Assembly (NCBI RefSeq): GCF_904846675.1
Contig: NZ_CAJHBT010000019.1
Location: forward strand, 1 to 55,019
Origin: Psychrobacter urativorans
Lineage (GTDB): Bacteria > Pseudomonadota > Gammaproteobacteria > Pseudomonadales > Moraxellaceae
Direction of reading: 5' to 3'
Length of the DNA: 55,019 nt
Shown here: positions 35,925-44,529 of the stretch, piece after piece
Layout of the letters: each line of letters begins with the position of its first letter
Position numbering within the stretch: position 1 is the stretch's first letter
Notes under the pieces: model-generated
The model's database searches: none
Seen by the model: the letters and a program-made list of their open reading frames with translations, nothing else
What the model was told of the DNA's origin: nothing
Program-made: the position numbers and the translations under genes

Positions 35925-36578
35925 CTAGAACGCCTCTTTGGTCGATGGCAAGGTATTTAGCGCACGCTCATCATATTCGCAAGCCATACGTAGCGCACGC
36001 GCAAAGGCTTTAAAAGTACTCTCGATTTGGTGATGGCTATTTTTACCTTTTAGATTGTCCAAATGCACGGTCATCCACGAATGATTCACAAAGCCGTAGA
36101 AAAACTCACTGAATAAATCAACATCAAAAGTACCCACATGCGAGCGAGTGAATGGAATATCCATGTGCAATCCTGGACGACCAGACAAGTCAACCACTGC
36201 GCGGGTTAACGCTTCATCTAATGGTGCGTAGAAATGTCCGTAACGACGAATGCCTTTTTTGTCGCCTAGCGCTTTAGCAAAGGCTTGTCCAACGGTAATG
36301 CCGGTATCTTCGACACTATGGTGATCATCAATAAACGTATCACCGGTACATTTGATCTCTAAGTCGAATAAACCGTGACGCTTGATTTGGTCTATCATAT
36401 GATCTAAAAATGGCACACCAGTGTCCACAGTGCCTTGACCAGTGCCGTCAAGATTGACTGTACAGGTTACTTGGGTCTCAGCGGTATCGCGCGTAACAGT
36501 CGCGGTACGTGCGGCATGGCCGTAAAGATTTTTAGCAGAGTTTTGATCTTGCGATTGTGCTGTCGAATTGGCGGTCAT
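35925..36578 (-). CDS. hisB: Imidazoleglycerol-phosphate dehydratase
   Basis: Dehydrates imidazole glycerol phosphate to imidazole acetol phosphate. A monofunctional enzyme, 217 residues, without the HisB phosphatase domain found in E. coli. Manganese-binding His-rich motifs are present: [23 protein letters not shown], and [15 protein letters not shown] 30-residue N-terminal Ser/Gln/Asn stretch precedes the domain. AGGG ribosome site. First gene of hisB-hisH. Confidence 0.96.
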   Translation of the reverse strand: MTANSTAQSQDQNSAKNLYGHAARTATVTRDTAETQVTCTVNLDGTGQGTVDTGVPFLDHMIDQIKRHGLFDLEIKCTGDTFIDDHHSVEDTGITVGQAFAKALGDKKGIRRYGHFYAPLDEALTRAVVDLSGRPGLHMDIPFTRSHVGTFDVDLFSEFFYGFVNHSWMTVHLDNLKGKNSHHQIESTFKAFARALRMACEYDERALNTLPSTKEAF

Positions 36579-36993
36579 AACTACCCTCTATAAATATAAA
36601 ATCAATAAAATAGGGCTAAAAACATGCCCGAGATGTTTGGAATAAAGTGAAAGAGCTATAAGTGGTAAATATTAAGAAATGGGAATGTTATTAAATAGGT
36701 TAGGCGCTGACGTATTTTACTTGAGCTTGTACATTTTACTTGAAACAGTCATTTCATCTATTAATTTAAATCGGCTTTGAAATTCAGCTTCTAAGGCTAT
36801 AAGAAGGCCTGTAAGAAGCACCGTAAGAAAGCTTCTAAAATACGGTCTAAGCGTTATCTATCCTCATCATAGCAAACCCTAACATTTACTGCCACGCCCA
36901 AGCAGCAAACCACGCTCATATTTGCACGATTCTGCTAAAATAGTGAATCAAGTATTTTAAATCAATGCTAATCAACCAACGTAGGAACCAACT
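36579..36993. other. Intergenic region between hisB and the GNAT gene
   Basis: About 415 bases without a gene. It has three 12-base near-tandem units beginning with TAAGAA at 36800, 36812 and 36824. Short inverted copies of AGCTTCTAA flank the block. A TAGTGAATC stretch precedes the plus gene; the hisB promoter must lie within this region, but no consensus was found on the minus strand. Confidence 0.45.
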
Positions 36994-37416
36994 ATGCCTT
37001 TAGAAGCGATTGCCATTAATAGCTTGGATGCGCCACTGATTAAAAAACCAGGACGCGAGCATGAATTAGCTGAGCGTCTGCAAGCCCTTTATGATACTGA
37101 TGACAGTCAACCTGCTGGCGCAGAGGTGCTAAGCATCATCGAGCAAGGCTTTAAGCGTGGTCAGTGTCTATATGTTGGCATGTTTAATGATAAACCTATC
37201 GCGGCAGTTGGCTGCTTCGATGATGGGCAAACTGATGCCAAACGTCTGCAATATTTGACCGTACATGCAGAGAATCGAAATCGCGCGATTGATGCCAAGT
37301 TTATCAAGCTGGTGTACGATGCTGAGGTCAAAAAAGGCGTGCGCCAATTTGTGCCGGTCGGTGCTGATATCCATCGTATTATGACCGAGTATGAGCTACT
37401 ACAAGTTATAAGATAA
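36994..37416 (+). CDS. GNAT-fold protein, PanZ/PanM-like
   Basis: 140-residue protein with a GNAT-like core: strand YVGMFNDKPIAAVGCFDDG followed by the LQYLTVHAENRNRAIDAKFI segment that should include the acyl-CoA loop. It resembles the acetyl-CoA sensor PanZ family of Moraxellaceae, which in E. coli promotes maturation of aspartate decarboxylase PanD and so controls pantothenate supply. The acyl-CoA pyrophosphate loop (Q/RxxGxG/A) is poorly conserved, so acetyltransferase activity is doubtful. A TAGGAAC site precedes ATG. Confidence 0.6.
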   Translation: MPLEAIAINSLDAPLIKKPGREHELAERLQALYDTDDSQPAGAEVLSIIEQGFKRGQCLYVGMFNDKPIAAVGCFDDGQTDAKRLQYLTVHAENRNRAIDAKFIKLVYDAEVKKGVRQFVPVGADIHRIMTEYELLQVIR

Positions 37417-37532
37417 GCGAGTTGCTATTTACTACTTACTGAGAGAAAACCGTTAAGAGAAAGTAACATTTCGAATTTTTAGCCTAAAACTGACTTTCTT
37501 TGCTTTTTTATCACATAAAACGCAAAAACAAC

Positions 37533-37561
37533 TTGACAGCAGAGCCAATATTTAGTTTAAT
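37533..37561 (+). promoter_or_regulatory. tRNA-Phe promoter
   Basis: TTGACA (37533-37538), 17-base spacer, TTTAAT (37556-37561), then discriminator AGCGCCTC, 17 bases before the tRNA. It matches stable-RNA promoter rules. Confidence 0.85.
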
Positions 37562-37578
37562 AGCGCCTCAACGAAGAC

Positions 37579-37654
37579 GGCTCGATAGCTCAGTCGGTAG
37601 AGCAACGGATTGAAAATCCGTGTGTCGGCAGTTCGAACCTGCCTCGAGCCACCA
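37579..37654 (+). tRNA. tRNA-Phe (anticodon GAA)
   Basis: 76 nt including the encoded CCA (37652-37654). Acceptor GGCTCGA pairs with TCGAGCC, the D-loop holds AGCTCAGTCGGTAGAGCA, the anticodon stem CGGAT/ATCCG encloses TTGAAAA with GAA, and the T-arm contains GTTCGAA. A strong promoter and terminator flank it, so it is a single-gene unit. Confidence 0.98.
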
Positions 37655-37684
37655 TTCGTTACTAGATTCTAGCAGTACTTTAAG

Positions 37685-37715
37685 AACCTCAAGCATTTAT
37701 GTTTGAGGTTTTTTT
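37685..37715 (+). terminator. Terminator after tRNA-Phe
   Basis: AACCTCAA (37685-37692) pairs with TTGAGGTT (37703-37710), followed by TTTTTTT (37709-37715). An upstream ATG for the next ORF (37716) lies directly at its end, which argues against that start. Confidence 0.88.
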
Positions 37716-37832
37716 ATGTCTGTAAATTACTGCTTTAAAACCCTACTCTACACTTGTATAACACTTTTAGGCTATTATTTATATAATGGCGCTGATTATA
37801 CTAAAAGTCACCATCGTTCATGGGTAAAGACT

Positions 37833-38333
37833 ATGCGAGAGTTTGATTACGACTTGGATTATAAGAGCCTAAATCTACGCGATCAGCCTGAGCTATATCG
37901 TGTTGGCCGCGGTGAACAAGGGGTGCTATTGGTTGAGCCATATAAATCTGAGATACTTCCCTCTTGGCGCTTTGCGACGCCTGATATCGCTACCGAGAGT
38001 AGCAAGACTATTTATCAAATGTTCTTAGATTATATAGCTGCGGATGACTTTATCGGTGCCGATATGGCACGCAAATTTATCCAAATGGGCTATACACGGG
38101 CGCGGCGTTATGCCAATCATAAAGGCGGTAAGAAATATAAGGGCGCTGTCCCTGACAATAAAAAAGGTCAAAGCGGTGCCCATGGTCGCGCGGAGCTACC
38201 ACGTCAAGAGGAAGACCCTATCAAAGCCGAATCCGCACGTATCTTTAAACAGAAATGGGATTTGTGCCGCGAAAATGAAAACTATCTAACGATGAAAGCT
38301 GAACATCGCCAGCGCTATAAAGATATCGAATAA
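37833..38333 (+). CDS. DUF4385 domain protein
   Basis: Conserved protein of unknown function. 166 residues from ATG 37833, which gives the family N-terminus MREFDYDLDY. The frame is open from ATG 37716, but those 39 extra residues are hydrophobic noise starting inside a terminator. A TATAAT at 37782-37787 also lies between the two starts. Family hallmarks: RDQPELYRVGRGEQGVLL, VEPYKSEILPSWRF, MARKFIQMGYTRARRYANHK and GQSGAHGRAELPRQ. Soluble, basic in the middle; possible nucleic-acid binding but unknown. A weak hairpin follows (38421-38440). Confidence 0.82.
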   Translation: MREFDYDLDYKSLNLRDQPELYRVGRGEQGVLLVEPYKSEILPSWRFATPDIATESSKTIYQMFLDYIAADDFIGADMARKFIQMGYTRARRYANHKGGKKYKGAVPDNKKGQSGAHGRAELPRQEEDPIKAESARIFKQKWDLCRENENYLTMKAEHRQRYKDIE

Positions 38334-38420
38334 ATATGCCTGGAACAATATAGCAAAAAACCAATTACTTTTACCCACTGTGCTAAGGTAATAAGAGATA
38401 AAAGCACTTAACTGACTAAT

Positions 38421-38440
38421 AAGGGCAATAAGCCTTTTTT
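38421..38440 (+). terminator. Possible weak terminator after DUF4385
   Basis: AAGGGC (38421-38426) can pair with GCCTT (38432-38436) around AATAA with one bulge, followed by TTTT. The stem is short and imperfect. Confidence 0.35.
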
Positions 38441-38466
38441 ACAGCACATAATAATGAGAATAAATA

Positions 38467-39138
38467 ATGACTAAAAAACTTTTAATTTTTGATTTTGATG
38501 GTACCTTGATTGATAGCGTGCCCGATTTGGCTAGTGTCGCCAATATTATGCTCACACAATTAGGCAAACCAACTTATCCGATTCATACCATAAAAGAATG
38601 GGTGGGTAATGGCGCACGAGCACTGGTAGAACGTGCCTTATCTGGTAGCATTGAAGTTGATAACAGTTTATCTATAGCAGAAATAGAAGCCGCTGAGCGC
38701 TTATTTTATAATGCTTATGAAGCGCATGACACTAGCAAAACCACCTCTTATCCTGATGTCGACCAAGGTTTAAGACAATTAAAAGATGCGGGCTTTACCT
38801 TAGCATTAGTCACTAATAAACCCATTCGCTTTGTTCCCAAAATTTTAGAAAGTTTGGGCTGGACACCACTATTTTCTATGGTGCTAGGCGGCGATAGTCT
38901 ACCGGTTAAAAAGCCTGACCCAGCACCCCTACTACACGTCTGTGAAACACTTAACTTTAAACCTGCACAAGCTATTATGATTGGCGATTCTATCAATGAT
39001 ATCTCGGCGGGTAAGCAGGCAGGCATCGATACTGTTGGGCTATCCTACGGTTATAACTACGGTAAAGATATCCGCGACAGTAATCCCAATCAGACTTTTG
39101 ATCACTTTGCTGAGCTGCTTAATTGGTTGCTCAAATAA
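38467..39138 (+). CDS. gph: Phosphoglycolate phosphatase (HAD family)
   Basis: Removes phosphate from 2-phosphoglycolate formed in DNA repair and oxidative metabolism. 223 residues. HAD motif I FDFDGTLIDS with Asp9 and Asp11, a helical cap, motif II in LVTNKP, motif III Lys in VKKPDPAP, and motif IV GDSINDISAGKQAG. Good match to Gph; other HAD small-molecule phosphatases are hard to exclude. Confidence 0.85.
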   Translation: MTKKLLIFDFDGTLIDSVPDLASVANIMLTQLGKPTYPIHTIKEWVGNGARALVERALSGSIEVDNSLSIAEIEAAERLFYNAYEAHDTSKTTSYPDVDQGLRQLKDAGFTLALVTNKPIRFVPKILESLGWTPLFSMVLGGDSLPVKKPDPAPLLHVCETLNFKPAQAIMIGDSINDISAGKQAGIDTVGLSYGYNYGKDIRDSNPNQTFDHFAELLNWLLK

Positions 39139-39197
39139 ACGTCTCGTTCTAACAAGTTGTGTCGCATTTATCATTCATGATTGGCATGGGAAAAGAA

Positions 39198-39380
39198 ATG
39201 TTCAAACGTAAGTTGTGTTGTGCAAACTGTAATAAAGAGATTGTCGGGGGTGAACCAATTTTTGCCGAAATGCTCGCCCCTAAAAGTATCGTGATGGTAG
39301 AAATTAAAGCGTATTTAAAAAAGAACAGTACCATTTTTTGTCAAGCGTGCTTAGATTCTAAGAAGTTGAAGGCTGACTAA
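39198..39380 (+). CDS. Zinc-ribbon mini-protein
   Basis: 60 residues from ATG 39198 (GGGAAAAG upstream; the frame is open 13 codons earlier from 39159). Two Cys pairs, CCANC near residues 8-12 and CQAC near the C-terminus, could bind one zinc ion. It resembles short proteins named Fe3+ hydroxamate transporter substrate-binding in databases, a label with no support. Lies after gph on the same strand, 60 bases away, and convergent with comM. Function unknown. Confidence 0.6.
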   Translation: MFKRKLCCANCNKEIVGGEPIFAEMLAPKSIVMVEIKAYLKKNSTIFCQACLDSKKLKAD

Positions 39381-39411
39381 GCATTTGAACATTCATAAAT
39401 TTTAAGACTCA

Positions 39412-40941
39412 TTATTTACTGCGATAGCTAAGCGCTTCAGACACATGAGCACTAGTGATATTACTACTGTCTGCTAAATCAGCAATGGTACGTGCTACTC
39501 GCAGTACACGGTGATAGCCTCGAGCAGATAGGTTAAGACGCTGCTGCGCCAGCTGTAATAACTGCTGCTCGCCTTCTGCTAATATTGCGTGCTTATCAAG
39601 GTCACTAGAGCTTAGCTCATTATTGACTTTTTGTTGCCGTGCCAGCTGCCGCTTATGAGCAGCCGCTACCCGAGTACGTACTTGCTCAGATGTTTCCCCA
39701 GCGCTGCTATTTTGCAAATCAGCAATCGGTAGTGCGGGTACAGTGATATGCAAATCAATACGGTCAAGCAGCGGGCCTGACAGTTTATCTTGATAGCGCT
39801 TAATCTGCTCTGGACGGCAGCGACAACGTCCTGATGCGTCGCCATCATAACCACACGGACAAGGATTCATTGCCGCAACCAGCTGAAAATTAGCCGGAAA
39901 AGTCATTTGTGAATTGGCACGGCTGATAGTGATTTGTTTGGCTTCTAAAGGCTGACGCAGTACCTCTAAAACGCTACGATCAAACTCAGGCAGCTCATCT
40001 AAAAATAAAACGCCTCTATTGGCCAAAGTAATCTCGCCGGGTTTGGGACGGGAGCCGCCGCCAACCAGTGCGACTGCTGATATGGTGTGATGAACTTGCC
40101 GAAAGGGGCGCGTGCCATAATCGTAATCGCTATCTGCTACCGAATAAGTGCTGGCGACTTCTAACGCCTCCTCCGCGCTTAAGTCCGGCAAGATAGTCGG
40201 TAGCCGTGATGCCATTAATGTCTTACCGGAACCGGGCGGTCCTGTGAATAATAAAGAATGGCCACCTGCCGCTGCAATTTCTAACGCTCGCCGTGCATGA
40301 TGCTGACCTTTGACATCTGCTAAGTCCACCTGATAACTGGCATTGGGTTTGATGCGGCTTAGCGGTACGATAGCCAAGCGCGCCTCCGTTGCGTTAGGGT
40401 CTGCTAACGACTGTAGATGTGTACAGACTGCTTTTAGATTCTGAGCGGCTAATATTGTCACCCCTTCAACGCGGCTGGCTTCGACGCCATTGTCTGCTGG
40501 CACGATCAATTGCCGCTGGGCTTGTGACTCTCCTGATGCTAGCGACTCAGCTTTCATCGCCCGTGCTACTGCCAAACTCCCAGTCACTTGTCTCAGCTCA
40601 CCATTGAGTGCCAACTCTCCAATAAATTCAAATGCCGATAGCACTTCTGGTTCAAGCTGATCACTGGCAGCCAAAATACCAATCGCTATAGGCAGATCTA
40701 ATCGTGCCCCATCTTTTGGTAAATCAGCAGGCGCTAAATTAATAGTAAGACGACGATTGGGAAACTGAAAGCCAGAGTTTAAGATAGCAGAGCGTACTCT
40801 ATCTTTACTCTCACGAACTGCCGCGGCCGGTAGTCCCACGATAGTCAAAGCGGGTAAGCCTGATGACAGATGTACTTCAATAATGACCTGTGGTGCGTGC
40901 AAACCGACGACTGAGCGGGTATAGACCTGAGCGAATGACAT
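39412..40941 (-). CDS. comM: YifB/ComM family AAA+ ATPase
   Basis: Hexameric AAA+ helicase that promotes branch migration during natural transformation; Mg-chelatase-like. 509 residues. N-terminal Lon-like domain (about 1-180, VEVHLSSGLPALTIVGLP), Walker A TGPPGSGKTLMA (about 230), Walker B GVLFLDELPEF, the sensor region, and the CPCGYDG and CRCRPE cysteine motif, then a C-terminal helical lid. Consistent with natural competence in Moraxellaceae. Confidence 0.93.
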   Translation of the reverse strand: MSFAQVYTRSVVGLHAPQVIIEVHLSSGLPALTIVGLPAAAVRESKDRVRSAILNSGFQFPNRRLTINLAPADLPKDGARLDLPIAIGILAASDQLEPEVLSAFEFIGELALNGELRQVTGSLAVARAMKAESLASGESQAQRQLIVPADNGVEASRVEGVTILAAQNLKAVCTHLQSLADPNATEARLAIVPLSRIKPNASYQVDLADVKGQHHARRALEIAAAGGHSLLFTGPPGSGKTLMASRLPTILPDLSAEEALEVASTYSVADSDYDYGTRPFRQVHHTISAVALVGGGSRPKPGEITLANRGVLFLDELPEFDRSVLEVLRQPLEAKQITISRANSQMTFPANFQLVAAMNPCPCGYDGDASGRCRCRPEQIKRYQDKLSGPLLDRIDLHITVPALPIADLQNSSAGETSEQVRTRVAAAHKRQLARQQKVNNELSSSDLDKHAILAEGEQQLLQLAQQRLNLSARGYHRVLRVARTIADLADSSNITSAHVSEALSYRSK

Positions 40942-41287
40942 GAGTGTTACCTAATATAAGGAACTATCGATAATAAAGTATTCTCTATCTATGCGCAAAT
41001 GTCGTGTCTCATTATTAATAAAGTCTATTGCGCCAAGTTTGATTTATGATGGTATTGCTACCGTTAATTCAGTATAAAAGAACGCCTCAGCCACCACACT
41101 AAAGACAAGGATTTGTTATACTGGTCATTGTCTACTTAGCCAACACTGTTAGCCAGATAACGCATAGAACTATATAGCATAAAGCCATGTGGGTTTTAAC
41201 GGTCAGGGCTTATATAGCTCAAAAGTAGCCAACAACCCGCTAGCAAATAACTAGCACGCTACACACGGTCAAAACGAGGAATGTCGC
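40942..41287. other. Divergent intergenic region between comM and hemN
   Basis: About 345 bases with no gene. An extended -10 (TGTTATACT, 41114-41122) is a plausible hemN promoter. GAGGA at 41276-41280 lies seven bases before the hemN ATG. I found no full FNR/ANR box, although one half-site TTGAT occurs near 41040. Confidence 0.5.
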
Positions 41288-42820
41288 ATGTCACAGCAAG
41301 CAGAATATAATAATGCACAGCAGCCAAATGAACAGCCGACCACTACACGCCCTGTTGCACAAGTAAACAACCCTTATGCCAGTCTTCGTGGTACTAGTGG
41401 TAGTAAACAGCTACCAGCCTTTGATGAAGACCTTGTTAATAAATACAATCGTTCTGGGCCGCGCTATACCTCCTACCCGACCGCTTTAGAATTTTTGCCG
41501 ATGCCGGATGGTCTTGAGGCCAAAATCCTCGAGAATCGTGAAGCACGTGCGCCCCTGTCGTTATATTTTCATATCCCGTTCTGTCGGCATCTATGTTACT
41601 ACTGCGCTTGTAATAAGATTATCACTAAAAAAAACAGTGACTCAGGCGATTATTTGCAATATCTCATCGCTGAAATTAAGCACAAGCGCAGCTTACTGAC
41701 CTTACCGGAGAGCGGAGACAAGCCGCTGGTTAAGCAGCTACATTTAGGTGGCGGCACACCAACCTTCTTGCGTGATGAAGAGATGGTGCAGCTGTGGGAG
41801 TTTTTACAAACCCAGTTTGAGTTTTTACCCGAAAATGAGGGTGATTACTCTATTGAAATCGACCCACGCGAGCTGGGTGACGAAACCCTACAAACCTTGC
41901 GTAACCTTGGCTTTAACCGAATTAGTTTAGGCGTACAAGATTTAGATGAAGCCGTACAGATTGCCGTTAATCGGGTGCACTCAGCAGAAATGATCGCCAA
42001 CATCTTAAATGAAGCCCGAGATCTAGGCTTTCATTCGATTAATATTGACCTGATTTATGGCTTACCGCACCAAACCCCTGCGACATTGAACAAAACCGTC
42101 CACCGTATTATAGAGATGTCACCGGATCGTCTGTCAGTATTTAACTATGCCCATCTGCCTGAACGCTTTAAAGCCCAGCGCCAAATTAAAGACGAGGATT
42201 TACCAGATCCAGCTGAAAAAATTGCCATGCTCGGTAATACTATTAATACCTTAACTGAAGCAGGCTATCAATTCATCGGTATCGATCATTTTGCAAAGCC
42301 TGATGATGAGCTGGCAGTGGCGCAGCGCGAAGGACATTTGCACCGTAATTTTCAAGGTTATACCATCATGGGCGACTGTGACTTGTTAGGCTTTGGAGTA
42401 TCTGCAATCAGTCAGATCACCAATGCCAATAGTAGCTACATTTTGCAAAATCACACTGACTTGCAGATTTATCAAGACAATATTAACGCTGCAAACAATA
42501 ATCCTATGGCCATGCCAGCGGTCAAATATATCAAAACCTCAATCAAAGATCGCTTGCGTGAGTACGTCATCATGAATCTACTATGTCATGACTATATCGA
42601 CTTTAAAGACGTCAATCAAAAATTTGGTATCGATGCCGTTACCTATTTCATTAATGAGATTCAACAGCTTGGTGAGATGCAAAAAGACAAGCTGATAGAT
42701 ATGGATGTGGCTGGTATCCGCATTTTGCCTAAGGGTCGCTTATTGGGCCGTAACGTGGCCATGGTATTCGATGAATATCTTGAGAAAAAACATAAAAATC
42801 GTTTTTCTAAAGTTATTTAA
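41288..42820 (+). CDS. hemN: Oxygen-independent coproporphyrinogen III oxidase
   Basis: Radical-SAM enzyme of haem synthesis, oxidatively decarboxylating coproporphyrinogen III without oxygen. 510 residues, about 50 longer than E. coli HemN (457). The N-terminal 45 residues are a Gln/Asn-rich extension. Cys99, Cys103 and Cys106 in FCRHLCYYCACNKI bind the 4Fe-4S cluster. Then GGGTPTFL, ISLGVQ and a C-terminal HemN domain. The CxxxCxxC-plus-NKI pattern makes it true HemN rather than the HemW homologue. A terminator follows. Confidence 0.94.
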   Translation: MSQQAEYNNAQQPNEQPTTTRPVAQVNNPYASLRGTSGSKQLPAFDEDLVNKYNRSGPRYTSYPTALEFLPMPDGLEAKILENREARAPLSLYFHIPFCRHLCYYCACNKIITKKNSDSGDYLQYLIAEIKHKRSLLTLPESGDKPLVKQLHLGGGTPTFLRDEEMVQLWEFLQTQFEFLPENEGDYSIEIDPRELGDETLQTLRNLGFNRISLGVQDLDEAVQIAVNRVHSAEMIANILNEARDLGFHSINIDLIYGLPHQTPATLNKTVHRIIEMSPDRLSVFNYAHLPERFKAQRQIKDEDLPDPAEKIAMLGNTINTLTEAGYQFIGIDHFAKPDDELAVAQREGHLHRNFQGYTIMGDCDLLGFGVSAISQITNANSSYILQNHTDLQIYQDNINAANNNPMAMPAVKYIKTSIKDRLREYVIMNLLCHDYIDFKDVNQKFGIDAVTYFINEIQQLGEMQKDKLIDMDVAGIRILPKGRLLGRNVAMVFDEYLEKKHKNRFSKVI

Positions 42821-42838
42821 TAAAGTTCCGCTAGCAAT

Positions 42839-42868
42839 AAAAAAGACCTCAATGCGAGGTCCTTTTTT
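42839..42868. terminator. Bidirectional terminator after hemN
   Basis: GACCTC (42845-42850) pairs with GAGGTC (42856-42861) around AATGC, flanked by an A run on the left and a T run on the right. It serves hemN and the minus-strand gene at 42905. Confidence 0.85.
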
Positions 42869-42904
42869 GGTTAAGAATGAATAAAAATAAATATTTTTAC
42901 CTAC

Positions 42905-44335
42905 TTATTCACTAGGCATTACAATATATAGCCTAGTGGCATCTTCTATGGTTTTGTCACTGTCTAGATATTTTTGCTCAACGGTGTTATTACCATCCGC
43001 CATGACTAAGTCAGTGATAGCAAAGTCATCATCATTTAATAAACCCAACGAGCCATCCCGACGTAACCATAAGCCCTCAAGCTTATCGTGCGGATAATCT
43101 AAGGTAGCGAGAACATCGACCACTAAGGTTTTGCTGGCAGGCTTGATATTCATTTCTGCAAGTGCTTGCCAACTACTATCATCGGCGGCAATAAATTGCT
43201 CTAGCGTCTGACCATTGATCGTTAGACCCAAACCTTTATCTTGCTTAAGACTATTCTGTTTAATACTATATCTAGCAGCGCTACCTTCGTCCGACTCACT
43301 AGCAATAGCTTCAATGTTAGTAGCCTGAGCAATATTAACTTTATAAATATATTTTTGCGCAGATTTGTCTTGTAGAGGGAATTTGCGATCATGTTCAATG
43401 AGGTAAAACTCATGATTGCTTAAAGCGACGATACCAGAATTTACATGTTGCGCTTTATTGAGACGATATAAATATTGTTCAATCTGACCATTGACTAGAT
43501 TAATGGTAACCATGCGCGTCAAATTCGAGTCACGTCCTGATTTATCTGGGTTGTCCATTGAAGACTCCATGATACCGACTAACGTTGTTTGATCAGGAGT
43601 AATAGTCAAGGCTTCTATACCGCGATTGGCTCGGCGATTAGCAAATTCCGCAGGCAATAAAACCGGTTTGCCATTGATCATGACATTATTACGCTTATCA
43701 TTAGCAAACGGATTAATTCGCGCAATCTCTACCCCATCGGCATCATAATGGATAATATTCGGGCCATACTCATCACTGATCCAAAAGCTACCATCTACTA
43801 ATGGTGCTAGACCTTCAGGGTCAAGACCATTGATATCATTTTTGATTGGATTAATACTCTCATCATAAGACAGGTCAGGATTAACCGTCATGAGCTTGCC
43901 TGACACATCGTACGGAACCTCATTAGTACCGCCCAACGCTTTTGGATTGGGTAGTCCAGAGATAGGATTACCATTAGTATCGTTAAGTAGAATCTCTTTA
44001 ACCTTTGTTATCTTTCCATCAGCTTGTAATTCAAACAATCCAATGCGCGGCGTATAGCCAGGTAGCAAAAAGCGTTTACCTGGACCAGCGCTACCATCAA
44101 AGTCAGCATTAGGCCCGCGATCAGTTAACGCGTAGAATTGATTGGCATTGGTCGGATGGGCAGCCGCATCTGAGCCAAATCCGCCACCACGAATTTCTAG
44201 CTTTTTATCAGGATAGGCGGCATTGGTATGTTGATTACCAAGCACGCTATAAGGCAGTGGACTGCCCTGAATGAATTCCAGATTCTGGTTAATTACTTTA
44301 TGCATAGCTTCTTCTTTTTTATTGTTTTTTGACAT
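42905..44335 (-). CDS. Phytase-like esterase family protein without signal peptide
   Basis: Member of the group with esterase-like activity of phytase (beta-propeller; PF13449 type). 476 residues. Conserved stretches: GGGFGSDAAAHP, YALTDRGPNADFDG, DPEGLAPLVDGSFWISDEYGP and RGIEALTITPD. Homologues usually carry a signal peptide and are periplasmic or extracellular. This one begins with a charged stretch (MSKNNKKEEAMHKV) and shows no hydrophobic signal. An AGGAAA site precedes ATG, so the start looks real. Enzymatic substrate unknown. Confidence 0.75.
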   Translation of the reverse strand: MSKNNKKEEAMHKVINQNLEFIQGSPLPYSVLGNQHTNAAYPDKKLEIRGGGFGSDAAAHPTNANQFYALTDRGPNADFDGSAGPGKRFLLPGYTPRIGLFELQADGKITKVKEILLNDTNGNPISGLPNPKALGGTNEVPYDVSGKLMTVNPDLSYDESINPIKNDINGLDPEGLAPLVDGSFWISDEYGPNIIHYDADGVEIARINPFANDKRNNVMINGKPVLLPAEFANRRANRGIEALTITPDQTTLVGIMESSMDNPDKSGRDSNLTRMVTINLVNGQIEQYLYRLNKAQHVNSGIVALSNHEFYLIEHDRKFPLQDKSAQKYIYKVNIAQATNIEAIASESDEGSAARYSIKQNSLKQDKGLGLTINGQTLEQFIAADDSSWQALAEMNIKPASKTLVVDVLATLDYPHDKLEGLWLRRDGSLGLLNDDDFAITDLVMADGNNTVEQKYLDSDKTIEDATRLYIVMPSE

Positions 44336-44529
44336 TTTTATTTCCTAATTTAATATTTTTTAATGGTTTAAATAAATAGCGCTATAAAACCATACCCCAA
44401 TAAAAAGACAGATGAAGACTGATTTGTTGTCAATTTGCTATAATTTATAGACAAAAAAATAGACAGCTAGCAAAATACTAACCGCCTATTTTCATTTATT
44501 TAAACTTTTATATACTTAAATAACGCCTA

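Noticed and set aside
37579..37654. tRNA-Phe as an integration site for an island
   Set aside because: No integrase and no repeat of the tRNA 3' end was found nearby; both neighbours look like core genes.
41028..41060. FNR/ANR box before hemN
   Set aside because: Only one half-site (TTGAT) is present; the other half does not match ATCAA.
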